A DNA stretch of 64,000 nucleotides from Celerinatantimonas sp046054165 (GCF_046054165.1 NZ_JBFNXK010000008.1:142539-206538); one strand, 5' to 3'; positions 49,743 through 59,698 are shown, numbered from the stretch's first letter. Numbers and translations: made by a program. The notes: generated from the sequence alone by a model not told the origin.

Positions 49743-51407
49743 TTAAGTCAACGGAACAAACGATAACTTCCCATCATCCATACTGGATTGGGTAGGCCCA
49801 TATTCACGAGTACTTGAAATATTCACCCCGGCAATAGAGAGATGAACATTAGCAAACATCTGTTTTCTGACTAAAAGTTTACTTCGGGTGAAAAACCCTT
49901 CAAATGCCTTCTGATTTTCTTCCAGTAAGTCTTCCAATTCAGCCAACTGAATATGGTGATGTTTTAAAGTCGCTGACACTTTAGTCTGAAGCTCAACGCG
50001 TTTCTGATGATCCTTAATTTTCCCTAATTTTACTTGTGCATCCAGCAGATCATCCAGCTTAGTATAAATCTCTTCTCGTTTCGCAATCAGTTCGTTTTTT
50101 TGCTGCTCAAGAGCAGGATACTCACCAATAATAGATAAATAAGTATGCGGGCCTGCAGGACTCCCCAATACGATCGCTTCTATCGTTTCCCCAGCTTCGA
50201 CTTCGCCTCCGACCAGTTGCCCCCGACGCCCCCCCTGATCCATCACCTGCACACTTTTAGGGGTAAAAATCTGGCAATGGGTCAATTCTCGAAGGATCTG
50301 AATCTCACCGTTGGCTGAAATTTTACTAAATTGGGCGTTTCGGGCCTGCACCGCACCTGTCGCTTTTAACTCACAGGAAAACGAATCATCAGGTTTTCGG
50401 TGGCCAATAATCGCTTTTTCAACCAATATATCTCCCCCCGATTCCAAATAAGCCGAATCCACATAACCGATCACATGAATATCACCACTCGCAACAACCC
50501 GCATTTCTTCACGGACATCGCCATTAATCACAATGGATCCAGAAAAATTCAAATGCCCAGTCCCTACATTAACTTCAGAAACAGACAAGACATCATCGAT
50601 CCGCATGCCATGTTCGATTTCGATAGGTAACCCCACCGAATCCGCTAATAACAGATGCGGATCATAAGAGGCGATACGCGTACCTTCCCCTACTTCCAGC
50701 TCAATGGGTTGACCCACTTGATTGGGCAACACCTCCCCTAGAACATTTTTGCCCTCTTTCCCCAGCGTATGGGGGATGACCCGCATCAAGACATCACCGG
50801 GCTTGACGGTACACAAATGCCCCAAATCACGCATATCTACCTTGCCATGATCACGCGGCTGCGGTTGACGCAGTCGCTCTCGAGGCGTCATCACCAACCG
50901 TTTAAAACGGGTATTCTGACCGTTTTCTGGAGGTCGACCTAAGGCAATGACCTCTTCCATGACCGTCCCGGGCAGAGCACTGATCGACTCGCTAATAAAT
51001 CGAAGTGTCCGCTGGGTTTGTAGACCAAAACAAACGCGCGCTTCATGTAACGCATTGACCAGTCGCGGCAAACTGATCGGCTCGCCTCCCCGGGCGGTCG
51101 TAATCTGTGCGGTGGCACTCATGGCATCTTCCGCGACAGAGATAGAGATGGAGGCATCGACTCGCTGAGCAATTACTGCGAGTTCTTCAGTCAGCGTATC
51201 CCCTTCGGCCTCACTCGCATCACCACAATGATTGATCCGGTGAACGGCATTAAGTAAACCTTCCAGATCGAGCGCCCAGTCACTAAAATCAGACAACGCA
51301 AAAGCCGCACGGAGCTCTTCAACCGAAACTTGATGATCAATCGGTTGAATTTTAATTCCGGCATGACGCTTATCGCGTGTGATAACAAAGGCTCTGGGGT
51401 TGATCAT
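49743..51407 (-). CDS. DUF342 (FapA) family protein
   Basis: A 554-residue cytoplasmic protein. The N-terminal part (about 30-200) has no clear match; the central beta-helix region, rich in repeated short strands such as LNFSGSIVINGDVREEMRVVASGDIHVIGYVDSAYLESGGDILVEKAII (about 285-335), is characteristic of DUF342. A coiled-coil-like C-terminal region (about 425-500) includes LEQQKNELIAKREEIYTKLDDLLDAQVKL. FapA proteins may act as polar scaffolds, but the function here is unknown. It is convergent with bfd with seven bases between the stops. Confidence 0.85.
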   Translation of the reverse strand: MINPRAFVITRDKRHAGIKIQPIDHQVSVEELRAAFALSDFSDWALDLEGLLNAVHRINHCGDASEAEGDTLTEELAVIAQRVDASISISVAEDAMSATAQITTARGGEPISLPRLVNALHEARVCFGLQTQRTLRFISESISALPGTVMEEVIALGRPPENGQNTRFKRLVMTPRERLRQPQPRDHGKVDMRDLGHLCTVKPGDVLMRVIPHTLGKEGKNVLGEVLPNQVGQPIELEVGEGTRIASYDPHLLLADSVGLPIEIEHGMRIDDVLSVSEVNVGTGHLNFSGSIVINGDVREEMRVVASGDIHVIGYVDSAYLESGGDILVEKAIIGHRKPDDSFSCELKATGAVQARNAQFSKISANGEIQILRELTHCQIFTPKSVQVMDQGGRRGQLVGGEVEAGETIEAIVLGSPAGPHTYLSIIGEYPALEQQKNELIAKREEIYTKLDDLLDAQVKLGKIKDHQKRVELQTKVSATLKHHHIQLAELEDLLEENQKAFEGFFTRSKLLVRKQMFANVHLSIAGVNISSTREYGPTQSSMDDGKLSFVPLT

Positions 51408-51724
51408 GCTTGCTACCTATCGAGGTTTGGTCCATTTACATGATTTCTGCGATAGAAATGCATAGGCGACACAAAATCGAGCGAAATAAAATTTAAAAGC
51501 ACAAAATATATACAACATATCGACTTTAGGTTCGAGAACTAAAGTCAACAAATCCAAACTGTAGCAAACTTTTATAAGAATTTTTGTTTATCCCCAGCCA
51601 GAACCTAAAAAATAAGTCACTGGGTCGGCAACTGTCTGCATAAAAGCGACTATCGAACCAAGACATCCCGCGTCGATCATCACCGGGAGGAAGACCTGGA
51701 AACAGTTGATGGGTCGTAATTATT
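51408..51724. other. Spacer between DUF342 and DeoR genes
   Basis: About 317 bases with no credible gene. It should contain the DUF342 promoter (leftward) and the end of the DeoR-pdxA2-kinase transcript. A TCCCG/CGGGA stem is near 51668-51692. I found no recognisable operator. Confidence 0.45.
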
Positions 51725-52489
51725 CTACAACGAGGTGAGTATCAGTTCTAAATCCAGATGGCGCAGTTGTTCCTGCACAGTCTCTGGCAGATTCTGATCG
51801 GTAATGATGTGAGTCAAACGCTCTAATGGCGTCGCCTGAAACAGTGAATATGCCCCATATTTGCTGCTATCAGCCAATAGGATCCGCTGCCGAGCATTAT
51901 AACAAAGGTCAGCTTTAAGGCCCGCTTTCTCTTCCGTTGGAGCCGTAATCCCTCGCTCTAAACTCCAGGAATTACAGGTGACAAACGCAATCTCTGGATG
52001 AAGCTGTCGCAATAGTTGCCGGCCATGCTCTCCGATACAGGATTGACTGCTATCATCAATACGCCCCCCGATAATCGTCACTTCAATCTGCTTAAATTCA
52101 GAAAGGAACAAAGCAACATGCAAATCTGACGTGATCACTCGAAGCTGCAAGTGAGTCAACTGCCGAGCAAATTCCAGTGCGGTAGTTCCGGCATCCAGAA
52201 CCACTGAATCACCATTTTTAACCAAGGCAGCGGCCGCATGGGCAATCGCTTTTTTCTCCGCTAAATTGCGCCCTTGCTTCTCGCCAGTAGTGGGCTGATC
52301 GGCCACAAAACGATTTAGGGTCACGCCACCATGAGTACGGCTGATGACCCCCTGTTGATCAAGTTTAATCAGATCGCGACGGATAGTGGCAGGTGAGACA
52401 TTTGTAACTTCAACCAGTTGTTCAACGGTCACTAAATTCTGACCTTTTAAATAGTTGAGTATTTGATCTAAACGCCCATTACCTGTCAT
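51725..52489 (-). CDS. DeoR-family transcriptional regulator
   Basis: A 254-residue sugar-responsive regulator. The N-terminal DeoR helix-turn-helix is DQILNYLKGQNLVTVEQLVEVTNVSPATIRRDLIKLDQQGVISRTHGG (about 8-55), and the DeoRC effector domain follows (VVLDAGTTALEFARQL, IIGGRIDDSS, ILLADSSKYG). It is the last gene of the kinase-pdxA2-deoR unit and the most likely regulator of the surrounding sugar-acid island, including the divergent operon. The effector is probably a phosphorylated sugar acid (inference). Confidence 0.9.
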   Translation of the reverse strand: MTGNGRLDQILNYLKGQNLVTVEQLVEVTNVSPATIRRDLIKLDQQGVISRTHGGVTLNRFVADQPTTGEKQGRNLAEKKAIAHAAAALVKNGDSVVLDAGTTALEFARQLTHLQLRVITSDLHVALFLSEFKQIEVTIIGGRIDDSSQSCIGEHGRQLLRQLHPEIAFVTCNSWSLERGITAPTEEKAGLKADLCYNARQRILLADSSKYGAYSLFQATPLERLTHIITDQNLPETVQEQLRHLDLELILTSL

Positions 52490-52499
52490 TTGTTCTCCC

Positions 52500-53480
52500 T
52501 TAGGCTATCTGCATTGCCAACTTAATTGAAATTGCCATGCTGTCAGGATTCGCTTTACCCTGCCACGCAATATTAAAGGCCGTTCCGTGGTCCGCTGAAG
52601 TTCGAATAAATGGTAAACCAGCTGTAATATTAACGCCATCGTAAAATCCAAGCATTTTCAGTGGAATATGCCCTTGATCATGATACATCGCAACTACCAT
52701 ATCATACTGACCTTCAAAAGCCTGAAGATAGACGGTATCCGGAGGAATTGGACCGGCAACATTCACGCCCTCCTGACGCATGGTCTGCACGGCAGGCTCT
52801 ACAAATTTCACTTCTTCATCGCCAAATAAGCCATGTTCCCCAGCGTGGGGATTCACGCCCGCTACCGCAATTCGAGGAGCTTTAAAACCAACCCGTTTCA
52901 AGAACTGATCGGCAATTCCAACCACCGTACAGATCCGTTCCTGCGACAAGGTATCAAGGAAATGACGTAGTGAAATATGTGTGGATACATGGATGACTTT
53001 CAGTTTGTCAGTATACAACACCATCGCATAGTCTTTACTATCCGTCAGCTTGGCTAAAAGTTCAGTATGCCCCGGATAATGATGCCCCGCCAGATGTAAG
53101 GCTTCCTTATTCAGAGGAGCCGTAGCAATCGCACACACCTGCCCATCCATAGCCAATTCGGTCGCCCGTTTCACGCAGCGATAAGCCAGATCACCGGCCT
53201 GAGCCTGAATTTTTCCGGGTTCCAATGCGTCTGGATCAGCTAACGGCTCATCGATCACATGAAGTACTCCTGGAGCAAATCGCGCTTGAGCCACCGATTC
53301 GATCACATTCAGTTGCAATGGTTTGGTGATATGCATATCCAAAATTCGCTGCAATGTTTTCGCGCAGCCGATGACCACTAATGGCTGACCATCCAAATCG
53401 CTTTGTGCGCATGCATTGATGATAATCTCGGGGCCAATCCCTGCAGGGTCGCCCATAGTCACAGCAATAATTTTACTCAC
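52500..53480 (-). CDS. pdxA2: 4-phospho-D-threonate/erythronate dehydrogenase-type PdxA2
   Basis: PdxA-family NAD-dependent oxidative decarboxylase, 326 residues. Blocks: IAVTMGDPAGIGPEIIINA at the N-terminus, APLNKEALHLAGHHYPGHTELLA (metal-site His), GVNPHAGEHGLFGDEE, VAMYHDQGHIPLKMLGFYDGVNITAGLPFIRTSADHGTAF. The start is GTG at 53480 with GGAG seven bases upstream; codons to 53534 in frame lie within the kinase gene. With the DUF1537 kinase it would convert a four-carbon acid such as D-threonate 4-phosphate to dihydroxyacetone phosphate. It is the catabolic paralogue, not vitamin B6 PdxA, judged by context. Confidence 0.85.
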   Translation of the reverse strand: MSKIIAVTMGDPAGIGPEIIINACAQSDLDGQPLVVIGCAKTLQRILDMHITKPLQLNVIESVAQARFAPGVLHVIDEPLADPDALEPGKIQAQAGDLAYRCVKRATELAMDGQVCAIATAPLNKEALHLAGHHYPGHTELLAKLTDSKDYAMVLYTDKLKVIHVSTHISLRHFLDTLSQERICTVVGIADQFLKRVGFKAPRIAVAGVNPHAGEHGLFGDEEVKFVEPAVQTMRQEGVNVAGPIPPDTVYLQAFEGQYDMVVAMYHDQGHIPLKMLGFYDGVNITAGLPFIRTSADHGTAFNIAWQGKANPDSMAISIKLAMQIA

Positions 53481-54777
53481 GTGTTTTCTCCTCAATAAAT
53501 TCAATAACCTGCAATAACGTGTCGGGCAATCCAAACGCTCCGGACTTCGTCATAATTAATAAGTTGGGATGACTGCTATCTGGCAGATATCCCCAGGGAA
53601 CAAACCCCGCAATATCGCCTTGCAGATGAAAATGGCTGGCATAAAGGGCTTGAGTCACGGCCAAGGCGGTATCACCGCCGGAGAGATAAAGCCCAGAAAA
53701 GATTTGCTGCTTCACTTGATAGCTCACCAACTGGGCTAAAAAGGCACTGATCTGAGTCCCCAGTTGATGCCGTGTCAGCTGTTTACGCTGACAAAATTGT
53801 TCGATAAGCTCTCGGTTGGTTGCCGGTGTCATGGTGTGTAATACGATGTGATGATGACGTTGATAGGCGGCGGTGATCTGTTGGCTATAATAATCCACCA
53901 ATGCAGCCCACGGCTTTTCAAATAACTCGCTCACGTCGATGGTCACCACTTGAACTGGTTTGCGGGCGGCCGCCAGATCAATCTGTTCACAAGCAATTTG
54001 GCTCATGGAACCAACCACAGCCAACATCGGCTGCACTCTGGAAACATCTTGATCCGGGGTAAATAGATACTGGCTCAGGCCGGCCGACCCAACACACAGC
54101 GGCTTAAAGCTGAGCTGACGAATAGCACGTCCGAGATGTTGCAATTGCTCATTGTTTTTAATGTCGACGATCACAGTTTGAATGCCCGCCTGTCGGGCTT
54201 TTTCCAGAACTGCCGTAGTATCGTCAAGACTGCCGTTAAGCGTTATTTCCCAATATGAGAGATGCGTTTGTTCACTCAAAATGTCACTAATACGGGAAGA
54301 ATTCACGGGCGTTTTTGGATCACTGGCAAATTCAGTGTCCGTTAGTCGCCGTTCTCCCACCCAACACTCGCCATTTTGAGTCAATCGCCCTCCGTCGGGG
54401 AAAGCTGGTGCCACAATGGCCATTGGCAATTCGCTATGTCGCAGAATCGCTTCAATCTCGATCCCAATATTGCCGCGCAGCGTCGAATCAATTTTTTTAT
54501 ACAACCAGAACGGTTGTTGCAACTGATTAAACTGATGCATCACTTGCTCGATACGAGCATGGGCCATCTGGGATGTAACCGAACGACTATCAGTATTCAC
54601 AACGAGCGCCTGTTGCGTCGCACCCGATAATGTGGGGAGGACACCGTCAAGAGACAAATGAATGGAGGTTTCAAACCCTTGTCGGACCAACATCATGCCG
54701 ACATCATTCGCTCCGGTAAAATCATCCGCAATCACCAATACATGGGTTCTATTTGCGCCTTTCATCAGATCATCCAT
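53473..54777 (-). CDS. dtnK: Four-carbon acid sugar kinase, DUF1537 (DtnK/OtnK family)
   Basis: ATP-dependent kinase phosphorylating a four-carbon sugar acid such as D-threonate or D-erythronate. It has 434 residues from ATG 54777 (AGGAG about 11 bases upstream; 54765 also possible). The N-terminal domain has VLVIADDFTGANDVGMMLVRQGF (about 12-34) with the KIDSTLRGNIG loop, and the C-terminal nucleotide domain has LYLSGGDTALAVTQALY. The kinase-PdxA2-DeoR combination fits the D-threonate pathway (DtnK/PdxA2) better than the OtnK aldolase route, but the substrate is not proven. The stop overlaps the pdxA2 GTG start by eight bases. Confidence 0.8.
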   Translation of the reverse strand: MDDLMKGANRTHVLVIADDFTGANDVGMMLVRQGFETSIHLSLDGVLPTLSGATQQALVVNTDSRSVTSQMAHARIEQVMHQFNQLQQPFWLYKKIDSTLRGNIGIEIEAILRHSELPMAIVAPAFPDGGRLTQNGECWVGERRLTDTEFASDPKTPVNSSRISDILSEQTHLSYWEITLNGSLDDTTAVLEKARQAGIQTVIVDIKNNEQLQHLGRAIRQLSFKPLCVGSAGLSQYLFTPDQDVSRVQPMLAVVGSMSQIACEQIDLAAARKPVQVVTIDVSELFEKPWAALVDYYSQQITAAYQRHHHIVLHTMTPATNRELIEQFCQRKQLTRHQLGTQISAFLAQLVSYQVKQQIFSGLYLSGGDTALAVTQALYASHFHLQGDIAGFVPWGYLPDSSHPNLLIMTKSGAFGLPDTLLQVIEFIEEKTRE

Positions 54778-54796
54778 CTTATCTTTATCTCCTGAA

Positions 54797-54849
54797 TGAT
54801 TATATTTAATCACATATGATTATTTGTGAGCAACCTCAAATAATCATAT
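54797..54849. promoter_or_regulatory. Operator pair of the divergent sugar-acid operons
   Basis: TGATTA-TATT-TAATCA (54797-54812) is a 16-base dyad. ATATGATTATTTG (54814-54826) and its perfect complement CAAATAATCATAT (54837-54849) form a second dyad with a ten-base spacer. Both lie between the divergent kinase and iron-ADH genes and share half-site TGATTA. They are probable binding sites of the DeoR regulator at 51725. The TGATTR-N4-YAATCA form recurs upstream of the TRAP transporter. Confidence 0.65.
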
Positions 54850-54961
54850 TCTTCATTGTTTTATAAATATATGCATAAAATCTGGCACTCCTTTTATTTT
54901 TCAGGACCAGATATTGATTGAAAAAAATCATTTTTAAAAACATGCATTTTGAGGTACAGCA

Positions 54962-56095
54962 ATGACGATCAACAGTACGGTGTTAAGCGGCTACCATGCC
55001 CTCAGGGATTTAGACTATTTAATCGGTCATCAACGGATCCTGCTGGTGACTGACCCCAATATCAGCCAACTGCCGGATGCGCAGCAATTAACCGAACAGC
55101 TGCGGCAGGCCAGTGACAGCTTAACCATTATTGATAATGTTCCCGCAGAACCGGCCGACGCAGATGTCAGCCAATTACTCGACACGTTAACCCATCAAGC
55201 AATAGATATGGTTGTTGGTATTGGCGGTGGCAGTGTGCTGGATATAGCCAAACTACTGTCAGTTCTACTTGATAGCCGCAATAGTTTGACATTGACCGAC
55301 CTATTCGCCGGTGCTCAACCCACCAGCCGGCTACGTTCACTTTTAATTCCAACCACCGCGGGTACCGGCTCCGAAGCGACACCGAACGCCATTCTGGCGG
55401 TTCCAGCCCAACAGACCAAAGTGGGAATTATCTCCAACATCATGCTTCCGGATTACGTGGCGCTGCTCCCGGAACTAACCGTGAGCATGCCGGCTAAAAT
55501 CTCCGCATCGACCGGAATTGATGCACTCTGCCATCTGATCGAATGCTTTACCGCATCGATTGGCAACGAGGTTGCTGATAACTACGCACGGATCGGCATG
55601 CGCAAACTATTTAATGGGATCGAAGCCGTCATGGCCAACCCCAGTGATCTGGAAGCTCGGCTCAATATGCTGTGGGCCTCTTATTATGGGGGCGCTTGTA
55701 TCTATCATTCCGGCACCCATCTCGTACATGCAATGTCCTATCCACTAGGCGGTAGCTACCACATTCCACATGGCATCGCGAATGCGATTCTTTTGGTTCC
55801 ATGTTTCCGTCATTTGGCCCCACAGTTAAGTGACAAACTGGCCCAGGTGTATGACCTATTAGACGATGCTGACTTAAGCCTTAGCGCAACAGATAAAGCT
55901 GACCGCTTGATCGACTATCTCGACAATTTGGTCAACCGGTTAGGCCTGCCCACTCATCTATCCGAGCTAGACATCAAAGCAGATGATATTCCCAAACTAG
56001 CTACAGCCGCGATTAACGTAAAACGACTGATCGCCCATATGCCTTGTGCCATCACCGAAAGCGAACTTGCCGCTATCTACACCCATATTGCTTAA
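54962..56095 (+). CDS. Iron-containing alcohol dehydrogenase family protein
   Basis: A 377-residue oxidoreductase of the type III (iron-ADH/maleylacetate reductase) family. Nucleotide motif VVGIGGGSVLDIAKLLSVLL, substrate/metal region LLIPTTAGTGSEATPNAILA, metal ligands in STGIDALCHLIECFTA, and His-containing THLVHAMSYPLGGSYHIPHGIANAI. It begins an operon with a DapA-like aldolase, a sodium symporter and an Asp-box protein; it may reduce or oxidise a sugar-acid intermediate. GAGG seven bases before the ATG. Substrate unknown. Confidence 0.87.
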   Translation: MTINSTVLSGYHALRDLDYLIGHQRILLVTDPNISQLPDAQQLTEQLRQASDSLTIIDNVPAEPADADVSQLLDTLTHQAIDMVVGIGGGSVLDIAKLLSVLLDSRNSLTLTDLFAGAQPTSRLRSLLIPTTAGTGSEATPNAILAVPAQQTKVGIISNIMLPDYVALLPELTVSMPAKISASTGIDALCHLIECFTASIGNEVADNYARIGMRKLFNGIEAVMANPSDLEARLNMLWASYYGGACIYHSGTHLVHAMSYPLGGSYHIPHGIANAILLVPCFRHLAPQLSDKLAQVYDLLDDADLSLSATDKADRLIDYLDNLVNRLGLPTHLSELDIKADDIPKLATAAINVKRLIAHMPCAITESELAAIYTHIA

Positions 56096-56110
56096 CTTCA
56101 GGAGTCTCTC

Positions 56111-56998
56111 ATGCAACAACCTATTAGCGGCGTCAACGCAGCCATCATCACCCCAATGAATGCCCAAGGTGAAGTCGATTATGAACAATTGAAAGTTCAG
56201 GTCGATCGTCAGAAAAAATGCGGGAACAACATCTTCTGTGGGGGGACTAACGGCGAATTTTTTGCGCTAACGACAGAAGAGCGGATCAAAGTCGCCCAAA
56301 CCTGTTATGAACAAGCAGCTGGAACCATTAATGTCACCGCACATATCGGGGCAGTCTCGCTGGCTGAAACGCTAAAATTGGGTCATGCGATGGAAAAACT
56401 AGGGCTGAAAGCCGTTTCTGTCATTACCCCTTGGTTTGCCAAACTACGGGATCAGGATCTCATCAGCTACTTCACTCAAGTGGCCGATACGATCAACCTC
56501 CCTATTTATCTGTACAACATTCCAGCGCGCACCGGTAACACCATTACCCCCGAAGTGGCCCACAAACTAGCCGATCATCCAAATATTTTTGGGATCAAAG
56601 ACAGTGCGGGAAGCTATGACAGTTTGCATGCATTCCATCTTGTGAGCCAACAACACGATAATTTCGGCGTGTTAACCGGCCCTGATTCGCTGATCTTAAA
56701 AGGCTTTCAAGAAGGCAGCTGCGGTTGTATCTCCGGGATAGCCAACATCATTCCGGAACTGGTGCAAAAGGTCTATCACCATTTCAACGATCAGCAAACT
56801 GATCAGGCTGAAGCCGTTCAGGCTCAGGTCACTGCGCTTCGCACCAATCTTTATGGTATGGCTTTCGCACCAGCCGTGGTTAAAGAGAGCGTCAAAGTTC
56901 TAGGCTATGCCGTCGGCAACAGCCGTTACCCAGTCATATTCAATGATGCGGAACGCGCTCAAATGCGCCAGATATTAACCGAAGCCCAAGTGCTCTAA
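56111..56998 (+). CDS. DapA/NanA-family pyruvate-dependent aldolase or dehydratase
   Basis: A 295-residue TIM-barrel class I enzyme of the dihydrodipicolinate synthase superfamily. The Schiff-base lysine is Lys163 in FGIKDSAG, the catalytic tyrosine is Tyr135 in YLYNIPAR, and the carboxylate-binding GGTNGEF lies at 44-50. It follows the iron-ADH gene by 15 bases behind AGGAG. The family includes N-acetylneuraminate lyase and keto-deoxy-sugar-acid aldolases. Context favours a 2-keto-3-deoxy acid substrate rather than lysine synthesis, but sequence alone does not identify it. Confidence 0.9.
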   Translation: MQQPISGVNAAIITPMNAQGEVDYEQLKVQVDRQKKCGNNIFCGGTNGEFFALTTEERIKVAQTCYEQAAGTINVTAHIGAVSLAETLKLGHAMEKLGLKAVSVITPWFAKLRDQDLISYFTQVADTINLPIYLYNIPARTGNTITPEVAHKLADHPNIFGIKDSAGSYDSLHAFHLVSQQHDNFGVLTGPDSLILKGFQEGSCGCISGIANIIPELVQKVYHHFNDQQTDQAEAVQAQVTALRTNLYGMAFAPAVVKESVKVLGYAVGNSRYPVIFNDAERAQMRQILTEAQVL

Positions 56999-57038
56999 CA
57001 CCAAACCGCTTGATACTATTCAATAAGGACATCCTACT

Positions 57039-58481
57039 ATGCATGGTTTTAGTGCCGTTGATACCACGCTGATTATCAGCATGGTTGTCATCTATATTGC
57101 CTTGACAACATGGCTAACCATTCGTCTACGCAGTAAAAATAACAGTGATTTTATGCAGGGTTCTAAATCGCTACCGGCCATCATCGTCGGACTGATGCTG
57201 ATGAGCGAATTTATCGGCGCACAGTCTACTGTCGGGACCGCGCAATCAGCATTTGAACATGGGATTGCAGCCGCGTGGTCAATTCTAGGGGCAGCCATCG
57301 GTTACCCGCTATTTGGCCTGATTTTAGTTAAACGGATCTACAAAACCGGTCAGGTGACTATATCCGGAGCCATCAGTCAGAAGTATGGCCGCTCGACCAA
57401 AAACCTCGTATCGTTGATCATGATTTACGCGTTGCTGTTGGTGAACACCGGAAACTATGTCAGCGGTGCGGCCGCAATTGCCGCAGTTTTACATGTATCG
57501 CTGATTACCGCCGCCTTCATCACCGCCATTGTCAGTACCTTCTATTTTGGCTTCGGTGGGATGAAAGGCGTCGCTTATGTCACGATCGTCCATACTGCCG
57601 TAAAATACTTTGCGGTAATGGCAATCGTTTGGGTCGCTCTGAAAATGACCGGGGGCTTTACCCCAATGCTCCACAACATGCCTAAATTCTATTGGACCTG
57701 GGATGGAACCATCGGAGTCGGCACCATCGGCGCATGGGTCATCGGCACCATTGGAACTATTTTCTGTACCCAATACATCATTCAGGCGATCTCATCGACT
57801 AAAAGTGCCAATGCAGCACGCCGGTCAACCTTCTTAGCTTGCATTTTCTGCATTCCGATCGCATTGGGAATCGCACTCTCAGGTGTAGCTGCAAAATATC
57901 TGCACCCGGGAATGTCCAGTCTCTATGCGTTGCCATCGTTCTTAAAAGAGATGTCTCCATGGCTAGCAGCCGTCGTGACAACCGGCTTAGTGGCTTCTGT
58001 CTTTGTGAGTGTCTCTACAGTGGCGTTGGCCATCTCGTCACTAGTGATTAAAGATTTCTACATTCCATACTGCAACCCGACAGAGAAACAGCAGTTCAGA
58101 ATGAGTCGCATCCTATCACTGATCATTGGCTTTGCACCTTTACTACTGGTGTTCTTTGTACCGGAAATTCTGAAGTTGTCATTCTTTACTCGAGCACTAC
58201 GGTTATCGATCTCGGTTGTTGCAATCGTAGCCTTTTTCGCCCCATTTTACAGTAGTACCCGGGGTGCCAATTGTGGTCTTCTAGGTTCGGCCATTCTAAC
58301 CAGCGTCTGGTACTTAGCCGGAAACCCATTTGGGATCAACAACATGTATGTCGCACTAGCCGCGCCTGCTATCATTATGGCGATTGATGCCGTGCTCCCT
58401 CACAAAAAAGCGGTACAGCCCACTGCTACTGATTCGCTGGTTATTTCGACAGCAAACAGTGCATCAACTCATCAAAAATAG
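57039..58481 (+). CDS. Sodium:solute symporter (SSS family)
   Basis: A 480-residue inner-membrane symporter with about 13 hydrophobic segments. SSS hallmarks include GSKSLPAIIVGLMLMSEFIGAQSTVGTAQSAFEHGI near the N-terminus and the FGFGGMKGVAYVTIVHTAVKYFAV segment. It lies between the DapA-like and Asp-box genes in one operon, so it likely imports the sugar acid processed there. Start ATG 57039 preceded by AAGGA. Confidence 0.9.
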   Translation: MHGFSAVDTTLIISMVVIYIALTTWLTIRLRSKNNSDFMQGSKSLPAIIVGLMLMSEFIGAQSTVGTAQSAFEHGIAAAWSILGAAIGYPLFGLILVKRIYKTGQVTISGAISQKYGRSTKNLVSLIMIYALLLVNTGNYVSGAAAIAAVLHVSLITAAFITAIVSTFYFGFGGMKGVAYVTIVHTAVKYFAVMAIVWVALKMTGGFTPMLHNMPKFYWTWDGTIGVGTIGAWVIGTIGTIFCTQYIIQAISSTKSANAARRSTFLACIFCIPIALGIALSGVAAKYLHPGMSSLYALPSFLKEMSPWLAAVVTTGLVASVFVSVSTVALAISSLVIKDFYIPYCNPTEKQQFRMSRILSLIIGFAPLLLVFFVPEILKLSFFTRALRLSISVVAIVAFFAPFYSSTRGANCGLLGSAILTSVWYLAGNPFGINNMYVALAAPAIIMAIDAVLPHKKAVQPTATDSLVISTANSASTHQK

Positions 58482-58493
58482 GAGTCTCAACCG

Positions 58494-59681
58494 ATGAATC
58501 AGGATGCTATCACAATTGAACACACCGGACAGATCCATGTGAATCCAACCGATCCAGAACGGATAGAAAGTTATCTTCCATCCGAGTGTAACCAAAATCA
58601 TGCCGCCAATATTTTGCCGCTCCCCAACGGCGACCTCCTTTGTGTTTGGTTCGGTGGTACTCAGGAAGGCATTTCCGATATTTCTATCTATATGTCTCGG
58701 TTAGCGAAAGGTGAAAACCAATGGTCACCCACAGATAAGCTGTCTGATGATCCAACCCGCTCTGAACAGAACCCTATTCTGTTTCTGGATCCAAACCAAA
58801 CCTTGTGGCTGATCTATACCGCGCAGGTTTCTGGAAACCAGGACACCGCGATCGTTCGCTACCGTCAATCACAAGATATGGGCCGCACTTGGGGCCCTAT
58901 CGAAGTACTGCTAGATAAACCAGGCACGTTTGTGCGTCAGCCCCCAGTGGTTTTGGAAAATGGCGATTGGTTACTCCCGGTATTCTATTGCGATAGCAAA
59001 CCAGGTGAAAAATGGGTCGGGAACTACGATACCAGCGCGGTTAAAATCTCCAGTGATCAAGGTAAAACTTGGATCGATTATCCGGTCCCTAACAGCTTAG
59101 GCTGTGTTCACATGAACATCATGCAGCTCAAAGATAGCCGGCTAATGGCGCTGTACCGCAGCCGCTGGGCTGACCATATCTATCAGAGTTATTCAACAGA
59201 TGGGGGCCACACCTGGAGCGAACCTCAAGCCACTGAACTGCCCAACAACAACTCATCGATTCAAGCCACCGTGCTAGAAAACGGCCACGTGGCTCTGGTT
59301 TACAATCATATGAGCAAAGAGGGGGCGACGGAACGACGCTTATCGCTGTATGACGAAATTGAAGAGGATGGGCAAACGACCAGTGAAGCGAAAGAAGTGC
59401 CGGTTGATGACCATGCTAAAACCGCATTCTGGGGTGCCCCTCGGGCACCGATGTCACTAGCGATCTCAACGGACTGCGGTGCCAGCTGGGCCTATCGCCG
59501 CAATCTCGAAGTCGGTGATGGCTACTGCATGACCAACAACTCAACCGATAAACTCAATCGTGAGTTTTCTTATCCCAGCATCAAACAGGGGTTAGATGGC
59601 AAACTACACATTGCGTTTACCTACTTCCGACAGGCCATTAAATATGTCTGTGTCGAAGAAAACTGGGTGACAAAAGCGTAA
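58494..59681 (+). CDS. Sialidase-like Asp-box (BNR) protein, cytoplasmic
   Basis: A 395-residue six-bladed-propeller-type protein. Four Asp boxes (S/T-x-D-x-G-x-x-W) are visible: SQDMGRTW, SSDQGKTW, STDGGHTW and STDCGASW. There is no signal peptide, unlike typical secreted sialidases, so it should act in the cytoplasm on an imported substrate. Family BNR_2 proteins often lack proven activity. It is the last gene of the iron-ADH-DapA-SSS operon. A hydrolase or lactonase-like role on the sugar acid is possible (inference). Confidence 0.8.
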   Translation: MNQDAITIEHTGQIHVNPTDPERIESYLPSECNQNHAANILPLPNGDLLCVWFGGTQEGISDISIYMSRLAKGENQWSPTDKLSDDPTRSEQNPILFLDPNQTLWLIYTAQVSGNQDTAIVRYRQSQDMGRTWGPIEVLLDKPGTFVRQPPVVLENGDWLLPVFYCDSKPGEKWVGNYDTSAVKISSDQGKTWIDYPVPNSLGCVHMNIMQLKDSRLMALYRSRWADHIYQSYSTDGGHTWSEPQATELPNNNSSIQATVLENGHVALVYNHMSKEGATERRLSLYDEIEEDGQTTSEAKEVPVDDHAKTAFWGAPRAPMSLAISTDCGASWAYRRNLEVGDGYCMTNNSTDKLNREFSYPSIKQGLDGKLHIAFTYFRQAIKYVCVEENWVTKA

Positions 59682-59698
59682 TACGCTTCCCTCTCAAT

